NCBI GenBank assembly: GCA_028023455.1
Contig: JAQFVV010012435.1
Coordinates: 1,116,001-1,180,000, forward strand
Direction: 5' to 3'
Length of the DNA stretch: 64,000 nucleotides
From: Epiperipatus broadwayi
Lineage: Eukaryota > Onychophora > Udeonychophora > Euonychophora > Peripatidae
The position numbers and the translations under genes are program-made. The notes beneath the pieces were generated by a model. It saw only the letters and a program-made list of their open reading frames with translations, had not been told where the DNA came from and searched no databases. Positions 11,333 through 20,620 of the stretch are shown here, piece by piece (the stretch's first letter is position 1; each line of letters begins with the position of its first letter).

Positions 11333-11710
11333 CTAGTCTATAGATCTGTTTGGCTGTGAGATGTATTAATTATTCACTCTCTATATTAGTATTTTTTTAT
11401 TTTTTATTGCATACACCTTTTTTGAATATGAAGTTTCTGTAGTAAGAAAGAAATTGAATGATTGAATTTTTTGTAGTGGCTTACTTTTTTTCTTTCACAT
11501 ATTCCTCCACTATATATCAGAATAAATGTTTTCTTATAGAAAATGTATATAAAAACTGTTAAATAAATCAGACATATCAATAATTCATGGTATAGTTTCA
11601 TTATCTAATACTCAAATCAAGATCCCCTTTTGGGTATTCAACCAGGATTTTTTTTCAAACAATTAAAAAATAAAGTAACATGATTTGATCTTTTTAGATA
11701 TTACTGGAAT
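11333..11710. other. AT-rich sequence, nothing recognised
   Basis: The minus-strand frame 11404-11601 (65 codons) is hydrophobic AT-rich translation with no recognisable motif. Confidence 0.5.
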
Positions 11711-12205
11711 CTCATTTACAGATTTAGGACAAAACATGATCATTGTCCTTATATGTTTCACTGTGAAACATAACAGTTATTGATCTATGTAGATGTGGTG
11801 AAATATAAATTATGAATTATGTAGTTAATGACTATCCCATTAACAGATTTAGGACAAAACATGATCATTGTCCTCATATATTTCACTGTGAAACTTAAGA
11901 TCCTTTGATCTATGTAGATGTGGTGAAATATAAATTATGAATCATGTAGTTAATGACTATCTCATTAATAGATTTAGGACAAAATATCATCATTGTCCTC
12001 ATATGTTTCACTGTGAAACTTAGCAGCCATTGATCTATGTTGATGTGGTGAAATATAAACTATGAAATATGTAGTTAATGACTATCTCATTAACAGATTT
12101 AGGACAAATGATTGTCCTTATATGTTTCACTGTGAAACTTAACAGTCATTGATTTATGTAGATGTGGTAAAATATAAATTATAAATCTTGTAGTTAATGA
12201 CTATC
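11711..12205 (+). repeat. Four tandem copies of a 125-bp unit
   Basis: Units start at 11711, 11836, 11961 and 12086, an exact 125-bp period for the first three. The fourth is slightly shorter because of a deletion after GGACAAA. Each unit contains two dyads: AGGACAA paired with TTGTCCT around a TGATCA centre, and the perfect palindrome TTTCACTGTGAAA. Each ends with a conserved GTAGATGTGGTGAAATATAA-like segment and GTAGTTAATGACTATC. No unit is open throughout. Copies differ at a few positions each, so the array is moderately old. Confidence 0.95.
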
Positions 12206-13205
12206 AAATCTATGAATATAGTGACAGAATTGAAGGTCTTAATGATATTATTAGAGAATCTATCTATTGGTTGGAGTTTTTATAGGTTTCTCTATGATAT
12301 TTCATTAATACTCATTTAAAAAAAAATCTATTCATTGAATAAAAACTGAACGTGATGAAATTACATAATTATCTTTTAGAAATTAATATGGATATGTCCA
12401 AGTTATTTCACAATTCCCCTACGTCTCTCACACGTAATTTTGTTTACAAAAAACTTTTTAAAATATTGCAATCGTATCTTTACATTTGCAAGCGTTTATT
12501 GTAAATTATTTTCTTAATATTTAATGACTCAAAGTTGATTAAACATCTTAAGGTCTGTAACCAATCTTATTTAATTTTATTATGGAAAAAAAAAACATGA
12601 TTAAAAACACTTTGTAAAAGAAACAAACGCAACGAAGCATACAATTCCCAAAGAATACGATCACATTAATTTTTAATTTTTAACTTTATTCAGTAACATG
12701 CAAACTACATGTCTTTAAAAAGAACATCAGCAGATGGCATTTTAAAAAAAACATCGCAATGATTTTAATCATCAAAGCTATATCAAGCACTATTTCATTT
12801 TAATAATATTGATTTTTTTTAATCAAGGCCTTAATCAATTAAATATTAGAGTTGTTAACATAATTACGCTAAAGGTGTTTTAATTGAATATCTAATACAA
12901 ACAACCCCAGTGAAATATAAACAGAATTTATAATTTTTTTTTTTTTGAAAGTTGAATTAACACTTTTCATTTTATTTAAACGTTAATTCAATTTAACAAT
13001 AAAAAGTTTACATTAAGTTTATTTTGATGTTTATTAAAGTTTACATTAAGTTTTAATCAACTAATTGATCATTACAGTATTTTCAAATACATATATATTA
13101 AAAACAGGTTGTCTTGACAACAGTTTGAAATTATTAATTGTTATTAATATTGGGATTGTCTAAGTGTTGACTGGATTTTAATGATATATATATCAAAAAC
13201 AACGG
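12206..13205. other. AT-rich sequence, nothing recognised
   Basis: A loose direct repeat of AAAGTTTACATTAAGTTT occurs near 13005-13060. Nothing else could be assigned. Confidence 0.5.
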
Positions 13206-13206
13206 A

Positions 13207-13327
13207 CTGGTTCATTGCTCAGAATTTAATAAGCTGTTTAATCACCAGAAGTGACCAAGCTGGGGCTATGATCCACGAATCTTGAACACCAGGGACCACC
13301 AATTTACCACTGTATCAAACCATGAGG
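13207..13327 (-). mobile_element. tRNA-like SINE, second family (G)
   Basis: On the minus strand the element begins CCTCATGGTTTGATACAGTG, giving a box A-like GTGGTAAATTGGTGG. It then has GGATCATAGCCCC where box B is expected, and ends in TGAGCAATGAACCAG. The same order (ATGGTTTA-GTGCA, box A, box B near ATGGATC, GAGCAATAAA) recurs in several copies, defining a family distinct from the Val-like SINE. This copy is decayed. Confidence 0.55.
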
Positions 13328-13644
13328 GACGTATATAGTTATTATATTTACTTCAAGCAGAAAAATTAATTATGTACATCTTCCTGAGTATATGCTTAGT
13401 CAGCAAAATAATCATCTCAAAATAATGACTATGTTTCAGAAACAGTTTTTTTTTTTCAAATATCTTATAGAGTTTAATATGGTCAATCATCATATGATTA
13501 TTTGTTTGGGCAATCATTTGCTGCTGAAGGATTCATGTGGTAGGTAATCACAGAGTTTTTAGTTTATTAGTTCCAGTTTTACATAATTAAATTCAGTTTC
13601 CATGTAAATTAAATAAACTAACAAGTCCTTATAAAATATATAAT

Positions 13645-13770
13645 CAATGGTTTTATAGCTCAGGGAGTTCATAGGAAGCTCAATTGTCAGAAATGACAGA
13701 GCTGTGCTATAATTGTGGATCTCATTCTATTACTGCATAAAATCATTCTGAGCATAAGTCCATAATATTA
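13645..13770 (-). mobile_element. tRNA-like SINE family G
   Basis: It contains TGGTTTTATAGCTCAGGGAG at the plus-strand left end, GTCAGAAATGACAGAGCTGT in the middle and CATTCTATTACTGCATAAAA at the right end. These match the layout of the 33.7-kb copy read in reverse. It is moderately decayed. Confidence 0.6.
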
Positions 13771-13834
13771 TAAACCAAAAAAAAAAAACATCTTTGAATA
13801 GTCACATTTTTAGAATATTACTATAATAATGAAT

Positions 13835-13950
13835 TGTTTATTGCTTGGGAGTTCATAATAATTTATGGTATTAGAAGTAACATTGCTTGAACTACAATCC
13901 ATGGACCTTGACCCTAGATCTCATTACATTACCACTGCATTAAACCATAA
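13835..13950 (-). mobile_element. tRNA-like SINE family G
   Basis: It shares TTTATTGCTTGGGAGTTCAT, ATCCATGGACCTTGACC and TTACCACTGCATTAAACCAT with other family members. The apparent 103-codon open frame at 13865-14176 runs through this SINE and the next, so I do not annotate it as a gene. Confidence 0.65.
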
Positions 13951-13964
13951 TGGGCAAAAAATTC

Positions 13965-14080
13965 AAATAGTTTATTATTTAAAGTTAATAAGAAGTTTAA
14001 GCAGAAGTGATAGATTTGGAGCTATGATCTATAGATCTGGATTTTCAGAGATCAGCACTCTATTTGGCAATAACTCTTTC
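13965..14080 (-). mobile_element. Decayed tRNA-like SINE family G
   Basis: GCAGAAGTGATAGATTTGG, GCTATGATCTATAGATCT and a following ATCAGCACTCTATTTGGC correspond in order to the middle and end of family G, with many substitutions. Confidence 0.4.
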
Positions 14081-14690
14081 TTGGCATTAATTACAATATT
14101 AAAATCTTTTCTTAAAGGAGTCATTGTTCAAAATTTATTTTTAATAGTATGTACAATAATGGATGTCTTGCAATGAACAATTTTGTAATTAATAAAGTTT
14201 ATTCTGCTTCTAATAAATGAAAAATCTTTTTTACATTTTTTTCTTGTACCACTCAATTTTAAGCAGCAAAATATATATCAAATGAGTTGAACTCTTTGTA
14301 TAAAACTTATGTACATCAAAAACTTTTTGCATTAATACAAATTTAAGTTTAATACAAATTTAAGTTTCTCAAGTTTCATAATCTGTATAATGATTTTTTT
14401 TCATGTTTATCATATATTGTAATTTGTTACATATTACTAATTTTCACAAACATGGCTTTAGATTGCTTACATACATAAATGACTAGGACAAAGATCATAA
14501 TTGTACCAAGAAGAAGACTCCAAATTGCAGGTTTATGACATGGCAGGATGAGAGGAGGGCAAGTTTAAAGTATATCTATCATATATTTTTTAAGTTAAAT
14601 AATTCACAAATTTACTTATTATCTTCCATAACAATGTCACATGACTTCTCGCAGGTTTCCAAGACAATTTTTTTCATTCTATTCTAGAGC
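14081..14690. other. AT-rich sequence, nothing recognised
   Basis: A short direct repeat, AATACAAATTTAAGTTT, occurs twice near 14335-14367. Nothing else is recognisable. Confidence 0.5.
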
Positions 14691-14880
14691 AAACTGCTGT
14701 AAACCTGAGTAATAACTGGATATCAAATGACATAGAGCATTAATATCCATATTCCCAGACTGGTTTCTGGATTTTTTCTTCAGATGTGAGAAGGTAGAAT
14801 TTGAAGCTATTAACATGAATACTATAGAGAAATAAAAGATAGCTGCTAGATATCCAAGTGTATTAGTTCCAGCTTTGAAT
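14690..14880 (-). mobile_element. Decayed foldback family A/H relative
   Basis: It keeps TTCCCAGACTGGTTTCTGG, equivalent to the CCCAGACTAGTTTCTGG block of family A, and CCTGAGTAATAACTGGAT at the left, equivalent to AGAGTAATCAATGGAT. The 79-codon minus-strand frame at 14679-14918 overlaps it and is not credible as a gene. Confidence 0.45.
14764..14783 (-). ncRNA. Hammerhead-like core with shortened middle
   Basis: Minus strand: CTGAAGA, then AAAAATCCA, then GAAA. Both core strands match but the intervening stem-loop has been lost, so this is best read as a decayed copy. Confidence 0.15.
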
Positions 14881-15232
14881 CCTATCTTTAACAAAGACAA
14901 AAGACAAAAATTTGTCAAAGGAAGTCATTGTTATAGCACTATGTCCTATATTGTTTATTCAGATTAACAGTAAATAGTTCTACAATGGAGGGAAGAAACA
15001 GAAATATTCACATTTAAATTATTGACTTTTACATTTATTTAGATGACAGTTGCGCTACATATTTTTGACAAACTTATTATAATCTGGAAAGTAATTAAAA
15101 GTTATTGTTTTTAAGTAATGATCTAAATAAAAATCAGTAGATTGAGACTAGTACTTGAATTTTAAAAAATTCACAAAACTATATCAAAAGAATAATAAAT
15201 TGTGAATTTTGAGCACAATAGCATTGAATAAT

Positions 15233-15360
15233 TAAATGATTTGTTGATCAGACATTCATAAAATGTTTCTATACCAGAAATAATGGAGTGGAATTATGAT
15301 CCATGGATTTTGAATGACAAAAGTCCATTAGTCTATCACTTTTATAAATCATGTAGGATA
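15233..15360 (-). mobile_element. tRNA-like SINE family G, decayed
   Basis: Plus-strand landmarks ACCAGAAATAATGGAGTGG, ATGATCCATGGATTTTGAA and AGTCTATCAC followed by TATAAATCATG match family G in order and spacing. Confidence 0.5.
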
Positions 15361-15500
15361 TTTTTAAAATAAAGAATAGTGTTCATTGGTTACATTTTTA
15401 AATGTTTAATCATTTTGATATAATCTTAAAAATTTTATATAGAGAGCTTGCAAAACAAGCTCTTAACAAGCTTTGGACAATATCCCCAACCTCAGACTGG

Positions 15501-15522
15501 TTTCTGCTACTGGCATCCTCAA
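15501..15522 (-). ncRNA. Hammerhead-like core in foldback H, left arm
   Basis: Minus strand: TTGAGGA, TGC-CAGTA-GCA, GAAA. The stem of three pairs with a five-base loop is intact. The first core C is T. Confidence 0.25.
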
Positions 15523-15999
15523 TGAGGTGCTAGGATATTCAATCATTAGATTAAAAATACCAGGACAAACCCAGCACTTTATCTATTGTATAACTAACTA
15601 ATAAGTAAAAAATCTAAAATTTTCAGACATCCATATGTCTTCCAATCCAGCTATCTAACTTAAGTAGCCATATGGAACTAAACTAAGTTTGGATACACCA
15701 TATATTAATAGCTTTAGCAATATAAAATTGCCAAAGCCATCATAGCAAAAAATAAAATTACAAAAAAATCAAGTCAGATATCATATGACCTAATTTAATA
15801 AGCTTGTACTTACAAATGTTATATATAACTTATATTTACAAATGTTAATATATGTTGTATTTGAACTTAGTTCAGTCCTATATAGCTATTTAAGTTAGAT
15901 AGCTGGATTGGAAGAAATATGAATGTCTGAAAATTTCAAATTTTCTACTGGGCTTGTCCTGGTATTTTTAATCTAATGATTGAATAGCCTAGTGCCACA

Positions 16000-16020
16000 C
16001 TGAAGATGCCAGTAGCAAAA
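16000..16020 (+). ncRNA. Hammerhead-like core in foldback H, right arm
   Basis: CTGAAGA, TGC-CAGTA-GCA, then AAAA in place of GAAA. Between them the two arms of this palindrome retain every core position, but neither arm alone does. Confidence 0.2.
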
Positions 16021-16260
16021 ACTGGGCTGAGATTGGGGGTATTCTACAAAGCTTGTTAAGAGCTTGTTTTGTGAACTCTATATTTAACATTTGTAAATAC
16101 ACCTTTACCCTGCTTAGCAATTGGCTATTTAACTATATTTCACAATAGCAATCATGATCAATTTGTACCCACTACTTCGATTTACAATCAATTATTCACT
16201 ATAACGATCGGGGGGAAAAAATTTTGACAGCCATCTTGAATTTTGCATCACTGATGACAT

Positions 16261-16388
16261 CAGAGAATAGATATTTTAAATTCATTTTACCCAAAAGCAA
16301 AAGTGCATTACTGTAATTGTATGTCAGAGAATAGATATTTTAAATTCATTTTACCCAAAAGCAAAAGTACATTACTGTAATTGTATAG
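16261..16388 (+). repeat. 64-bp tandem duplication inside the Tc1-like element
   Basis: CAGAGAATAGATATTTTAAA begins at 16261 and again at 16325. The two units differ at about two positions. Confidence 0.95.
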
Positions 16389-16489
16389 CACATACAATAT
16401 TTTATTCATAAAACACAATGTTAGTGCTGCATTCAGTATTTTTAACATAGAATGCATGAACTTAAAATATATATAATTACTGAATCTAT

Positions 16490-16597
16490 AATACTTTAGA
16501 AAAATTAAACTTTATTTAAATATAATGTACAGTACTTGGATTATTTAAATAAAGTTTAATTTTTCTAGACATTCAACACTTATATTAGATGATGAAA
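16490..16597. repeat. Hairpin related to the 40-kb hairpin
   Basis: Arms TTTAGAAAAATTAAACTTTA and the complement AAAGTTTAATTTTTCTA enclose about 18 bp. The right flank CATTCAACACTTATATTAGA followed by TGATG matches CATTCAATACTTACTATTAG followed by ATGATG beside the hairpin at 40.04-40.20 kb, so both belong to one short palindromic family. This copy lies inside the Tc1-like element. Confidence 0.7.
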
Positions 16598-17458
16598 ACC
16601 GTACAACTAAAATACCATCATCACAAACTTTCAGGAAAATACTAAATACTAATATTAAATTGTGTATGTGCGTTCCTTAATTACATACACCTAAGTGGTT
16701 TCAAATCAAAAGAAAAACTTTAAAAAAAAAAAAAAGATTGCATTTTAAAATAAGTGTTAATAAATAATCTTTCTACACGAACGGTAGAAGGGGTCACTAT
16801 TACATTACTAAAAATATACACTAAGAAAAATAAACTTTGCGTATGTTTTAAAAAATTAGAAAAGTTAGATTTTTTCTTTTAAAATAAGTTGATTTTTTTT
16901 TTCTAAAGTTGACTGACTTACGATACGCATTAAGCCTTTTGTTACTCTGGAGTACAGTAATAAGTCCTTATGTTCAATTAAATAATTTATAATTAAACAT
17001 TGTTTTTAAATTTGAATAATTTCACATAAGTAATAAACATAAATGTATGGTAATATGTTCTGTAATACAAATTTTTAAAAAATGCACTTCTATATGGATT
17101 TTTTTTTCTTTACAATGAAAAACTTCTGCGTAAGAATATAAAAACTCTTAAATTCAAATTTAGTTTCACGTTCTCTTTCTTTTTGCTGTAATGTACTTTT
17201 TAAACAGTGAAAAAATACTTTTTTTTTCCTAGTGATGTAAAACTTTTCTTTTTAGATACTGTATTTAGTCATCATTGCCATGAAAAAAATCAAGAAAATC
17301 TTTGAGCTTGGAAACCAATGTGGATATTTTATGTCGACTGGAACTGACCAATTTTTTTGCCATAGACCTCCATTCTAAATACGTATTCTGTATACGATAT
17401 TCTTGCTTAACAATGAGTTTTGGAGGACCAATTGCCATTACTAAGCAGGGTAAAGGTG

Positions 17459-17900
17459 TACAAGCTTATTAAATTAGGTCATGTGACATCTGACTTGATT
17501 TTTTTTGTAATTTTATTTTTTGCTACGATGGTTTTGGCAATTTTATATTGCTAAGGTTATTAATATATGGTGTATCTGAACTTAGTTTAATCCCATATGG
17601 CTATTTAAGTTAGATAGCTGGATTGGAAGACATATGGGTGTCTGAAATTTTCAGATTTTTTACTTAATAGTTATACATTAGATAAAGTGCCTGGCTTATC
17701 CTGGTATTTTTAATCTAATGATTGAATATCCTAGCACCTCACTGAGGATGCCAGTAGCATAATCCAGTCTGAGGATGGGGGTATTCTACAAAGCTTGTTA
17801 AGAGTTTGTTGTGCAAGCTCTATATATAACATTTATAAATAAAAGCTTTTTAAATTATATCATGTGACATCTGACTTGAATTTTTTGTAATCTTAAAAAT
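17459..17900 (+). mobile_element. Foldback family H half-unit plus start of the next
   Basis: It begins TACAAGCTTATTAAATTAGG and TCATGTGACATCTGACTTG, continues TTAAGTTAGATAGCTGGATT and ends GCAAGCTCTATATATAACAT. At 17840 the next unit starts (AAAGCTTTTTAAATTATATC, then the same CATGTGACATCTGACTTG). This junction is the undisturbed counterpart of the one split by the Tc1-like element. The core is decayed here: CTGAGGA at 17742-17748 and TGC-CAGTA-GCA are present, but TAAT replaces GAAA. Confidence 0.8.
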
Positions 17901-18795
17901 TATATCACTTTTTCTACTTATAATTTTCATTGACTAAATTTTTAAATATTTCATCATTTAGACATAATCTTAAAATTATAATACTGTTTGTAATTACTAT
18001 CTCCAATATCAAACATCAAATATTTCATAGTTTAGTTATAGCCAATATTCATGAAAATCATTATGCTACAACAATACAGTAAAAAAAACCCAATAAGTTA
18101 TTGTTAATATGATAGATTACTTTCCCAAACACTGGACTAAGATTGACAATAAAAAGCACTGAAATACCTCTCATCATTACCTAAATATAAACAAAGATAA
18201 ATGTAACATTGAATTTTTTAAGAATATCAACAAATATCACTTGATTTTCTACTAACCAGGTAAAAAAGATGTCTGTAGTATAAATATAATGGTTACTAAA
18301 GTGCTACTTGGTATTTTAAATAATTATGCAAATAAATTGTCTTGGTTCAAAATCTTAGAGGTTTTTAATTTCAAACTATTATCTTAATGTTAATAAAAGA
18401 ACTAAAGATGGATGTCTGTATAACTTTGATAAATTCCAGTTTTGAATTTTGAGTCCTCATTAATAAAGATGAAAATCATAAAAGTCTGAAATGGAAATTA
18501 AATTGCATATTTATTTTATTAAATACTGATTATTCAATCTTGCGGTAGATGGTGTTAAAGAGAGAATAACGCTTTATTTATGTTTAGTAGTCAAAACTTT
18601 TATTTCATGTTGTCTTGACTTTTTCTTGTTAATATGAGCTAGAATTTTTAAAAAAATCGATATTTTAGCTTGTTTAAATATAATTCTCGTTTTATTTACT
18701 TATCTTCCAAAGAGTATTTATCTTTTTAGTTTTTTTTTTTTTTAAATTGCAAAGTCTTGATACCTATTTATTATTCAAATTTTCCATATTTTGAA
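17901..18795. other. AT-rich sequence, nothing recognised
   Basis: No repeat family, tRNA-like box or coding signal was identified. Confidence 0.5.
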
Positions 18796-18799
18796 ATTG

Positions 18800-19050
18800 T
18801 CATAAATTTTTTTGAATGCACTTCAGATCCAAAGCTCCTCACTGACGAAGGCCATAAACCAGAAACTAGTCTGGGGATATTGGATGAGTAGGCACTAGAT
18901 GGGAATTTTATGCACAAGCCTTCTCGCATCCATTGATTACTCTAGCTTGTTGTGTGTGGCAATATATATAGTGAGTTTTGCCTGTTTTAACAACAGTTAT
19001 ACACAAGCATAAGAGGTAGTGGTCATGTGATATTTATTGGCTTAAAAAAA
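18800..19050 (+). mobile_element. Foldback family A, half copy
   Basis: It runs from CACTTCAGATCCAAAGCTCC through ACTAGTCTGGGGATATTGGA, ATGCACAAGCCTTCTCGCAT and TTGATTACTCTAGCTTG to a TTTTGCCTGTTTTAACAAC tail. The outer end GTCATGTGATATTTATTGGC closes it. It is the right half of the 6.9-kb type element. Confidence 0.8.
18842..18865 (+). ncRNA. Hammerhead-like core in foldback A, half copy
   Basis: CTGACGA, A-GGC-CATAA-ACC-A, GAAA. The variable core position is C here (T in the 7-kb copies), as the CTGANGA consensus allows. One stem pair is lost (C-A). Confidence 0.25.
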
Positions 19051-19107
19051 CATAGTTAATTTAAACAATTTGATATAATGTAATTAAAATTGACGATGTC
19101 TAACGTG

Positions 19108-19195
19108 GTTTAATACAACAGTAAAGTAGAAAACTCTAGAATTCAAGACCCATGAATCGTGCCTCCACTTCTATCACCAATCAAGGAAACCTAAA
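19108..19195 (+). mobile_element. tRNA-like SINE family G fragment
   Basis: GTGGTTTAATACAACAGTAA, then CAAGACCCATGAATCGTGCC. This is the plus-strand orientation of the tRNA-like head of family G. It is short and decayed. Confidence 0.4.
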
Positions 19196-20525
19196 ATGCT
19201 CCAAATTAGAGTTTATGTTCATATATATGTAGTGATATTGTGTACTTGATATATGATTAGAGTATTGCTATACCTATGACTAAGGCTTGAATTTAGATTA
19301 GATAAAGCTTGGAAATTTTTACAAGTTCTAAATGCACGTAGAAATTTTTCAGGGTAATTGACCAAAAGCCAAGTTAGTTTTCTATCATATTATTAATTTG
19401 TAAATGTTATCAGACTATTCTTAGCTAGACAGTAAACAAGAGCGAAAAACTGTTAAAATCCTTATCACCTGTAATTGTCAAGTCTGATGGGGAATGTTTT
19501 CATTTTCATGGAGCCTCTTTGGAAAATTATTGAAGAGGTCTAATGATTTACGTTTTTACTTATAAATACAGCAGTGTAAAGTAATTTTAATTTGTATAAT
19601 GTATTTTTAAAATTAAAATTTATTTTTTTTTAAAAATCGATTTTATCACTTTTTTTAGTCATTATAAGTTTAAATCGGGCATTATTATTTTAAAATGCAA
19701 TTGATTTTTGCTGGTATCAGCATGACTCATAGCTTGTAATATATTGATTTTTTCCCGCCTTGTGTCAGGATTGTTACATATACTAAAAATCATTATTGCG
19801 ATTTTTTTTTTTTAAAAAACTGATTATGAACCTAATTAAAATTATTGACAACAAAAACAATTACTTATTTAAGTCTAAAAAAAATCAAAAATTTATTTTA
19901 AAAAAATCTTTAAAAAATGTTTATTTTTTTCAGATACAATATTTTGATATGAGCTTAAGACTTATTTAGTCACGTGATACATGCATTCGGAAATCTGTCG
20001 ATGATTAATCAAAGAGATAAAATTAATAAGTTTTTAGAATTCTTTTTTCTTGTGTTTTACATTGAAAAATTAGTATCAGTTTGTCTGACATCAAATACAT
20101 ATCTGCACATATTTACGAATCTCATCTTTTACATTCATTCTGCAGTCGATTAATAATGATTGAAAATTATGGTGATAATTTTTATTGAACTGAAGATGTG
20201 AAGTAAATTTTGAGTAGAAGATTTTTTAAACAAGTGTTATTTTATAATGACATAAGCATGGTTTTTATTTTAAAGGCATCCCCATGTATGTATACAAATA
20301 TTATCTTTAAAAAAAAAATCCTAAAAAGGTGTAAAATTGATTGCTTTCATCACTAGAATACCATTGAAAGTAGGAAAGTGGTGAAGTTTACTGTGAGAGA
20401 GATTTAAAAATTGCATGCATCAAAATATGCCATATAAGGTTTGAAAGAAAAATGTTATAGTTGTAGACTATTAATGATTCATTCACTTGAAAATTTTGAG
20501 ATAACAATTGCATTGCTATATTTAC
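19196..20525. other. AT-rich sequence, nothing recognised
   Basis: It contains several A and T homopolymers. The plus frame at 20441-20680 crosses the SINE below and is not a gene. Confidence 0.5.
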
Positions 20526-20543
20526 TGGAATCCAAGCGTTTTT

Positions 20544-20607
20544 TTCTCGTGTGTCATAGCATCAGCCAGGAAGTGAACCCGCGACCTCTTGACCACCAAT
20601 ACTTGAC
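20544..20607 (-). mobile_element. tRNA-only SINE with internal deletion
   Basis: Minus strand: TCAAGTATTGGTGGTCAAGA, then directly GTCGCGGGTTCACTTCCTGG, then CTGATGCTATGACAC. The anticodon arm is deleted, joining the D-arm to the T-arm. ATCCAAGC-G/C-TTTT flanks both sides (20530-20543 and 20608-20620), a target duplication with one difference. Confidence 0.8.
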
Positions 20608-20620
20608 ATCCAAGCCTTTT

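Larger units (their letters stand above)
15435..16097. mobile_element. Foldback family H, palindromic copy
   Basis: The left arm (about 15435-15690) begins AGAGAGCTTGCAAAACAAGC, passes TATCCCCAACCTCAGACTGG and TTAAAAATACCAGGACAA, and reaches CAATCCAGCTATCTAACTTA. The right arm (about 15880-16090) is its reverse complement, ending GCTTGTTTTGTGAACTCT. The half-units repeat in the same direction beyond the Tc1-like insertion, so this was once a longer array of H units. Confidence 0.8.
16100..17458. mobile_element. Non-autonomous Tc1/mariner-like DNA transposon (1,359 bp)
   Basis: The terminal inverted repeats are perfect for 18 bp, CACCTTTACCCTGCTTAG at the left and its complement at the right. 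CAATTGG continues after a 6-bp indel. TA dinucleotides at 16098-16099 and 17459-17460 are the target duplication. The interrupted host sequence is family H at TTTGTAAATACAAGCTTA; an uninterrupted paralogue lies at about 42164-42180. TA targeting and termini beginning with CA fit the Tc1/mariner superfamily, perhaps pogo-like. No transposase frame is present. A nested hairpin lies at 16490-16590 and a 64-bp direct duplication at 16261-16388. Confidence 0.85.

Noticed and set aside
11711-12205. CRISPR-like array
   Set aside because: Units are contiguous 125-bp tandem repeats without unique spacers, and the DNA is eukaryotic.
13865-14176. 103-codon plus-strand frame
   Set aside because: It runs through two antisense family G SINEs.
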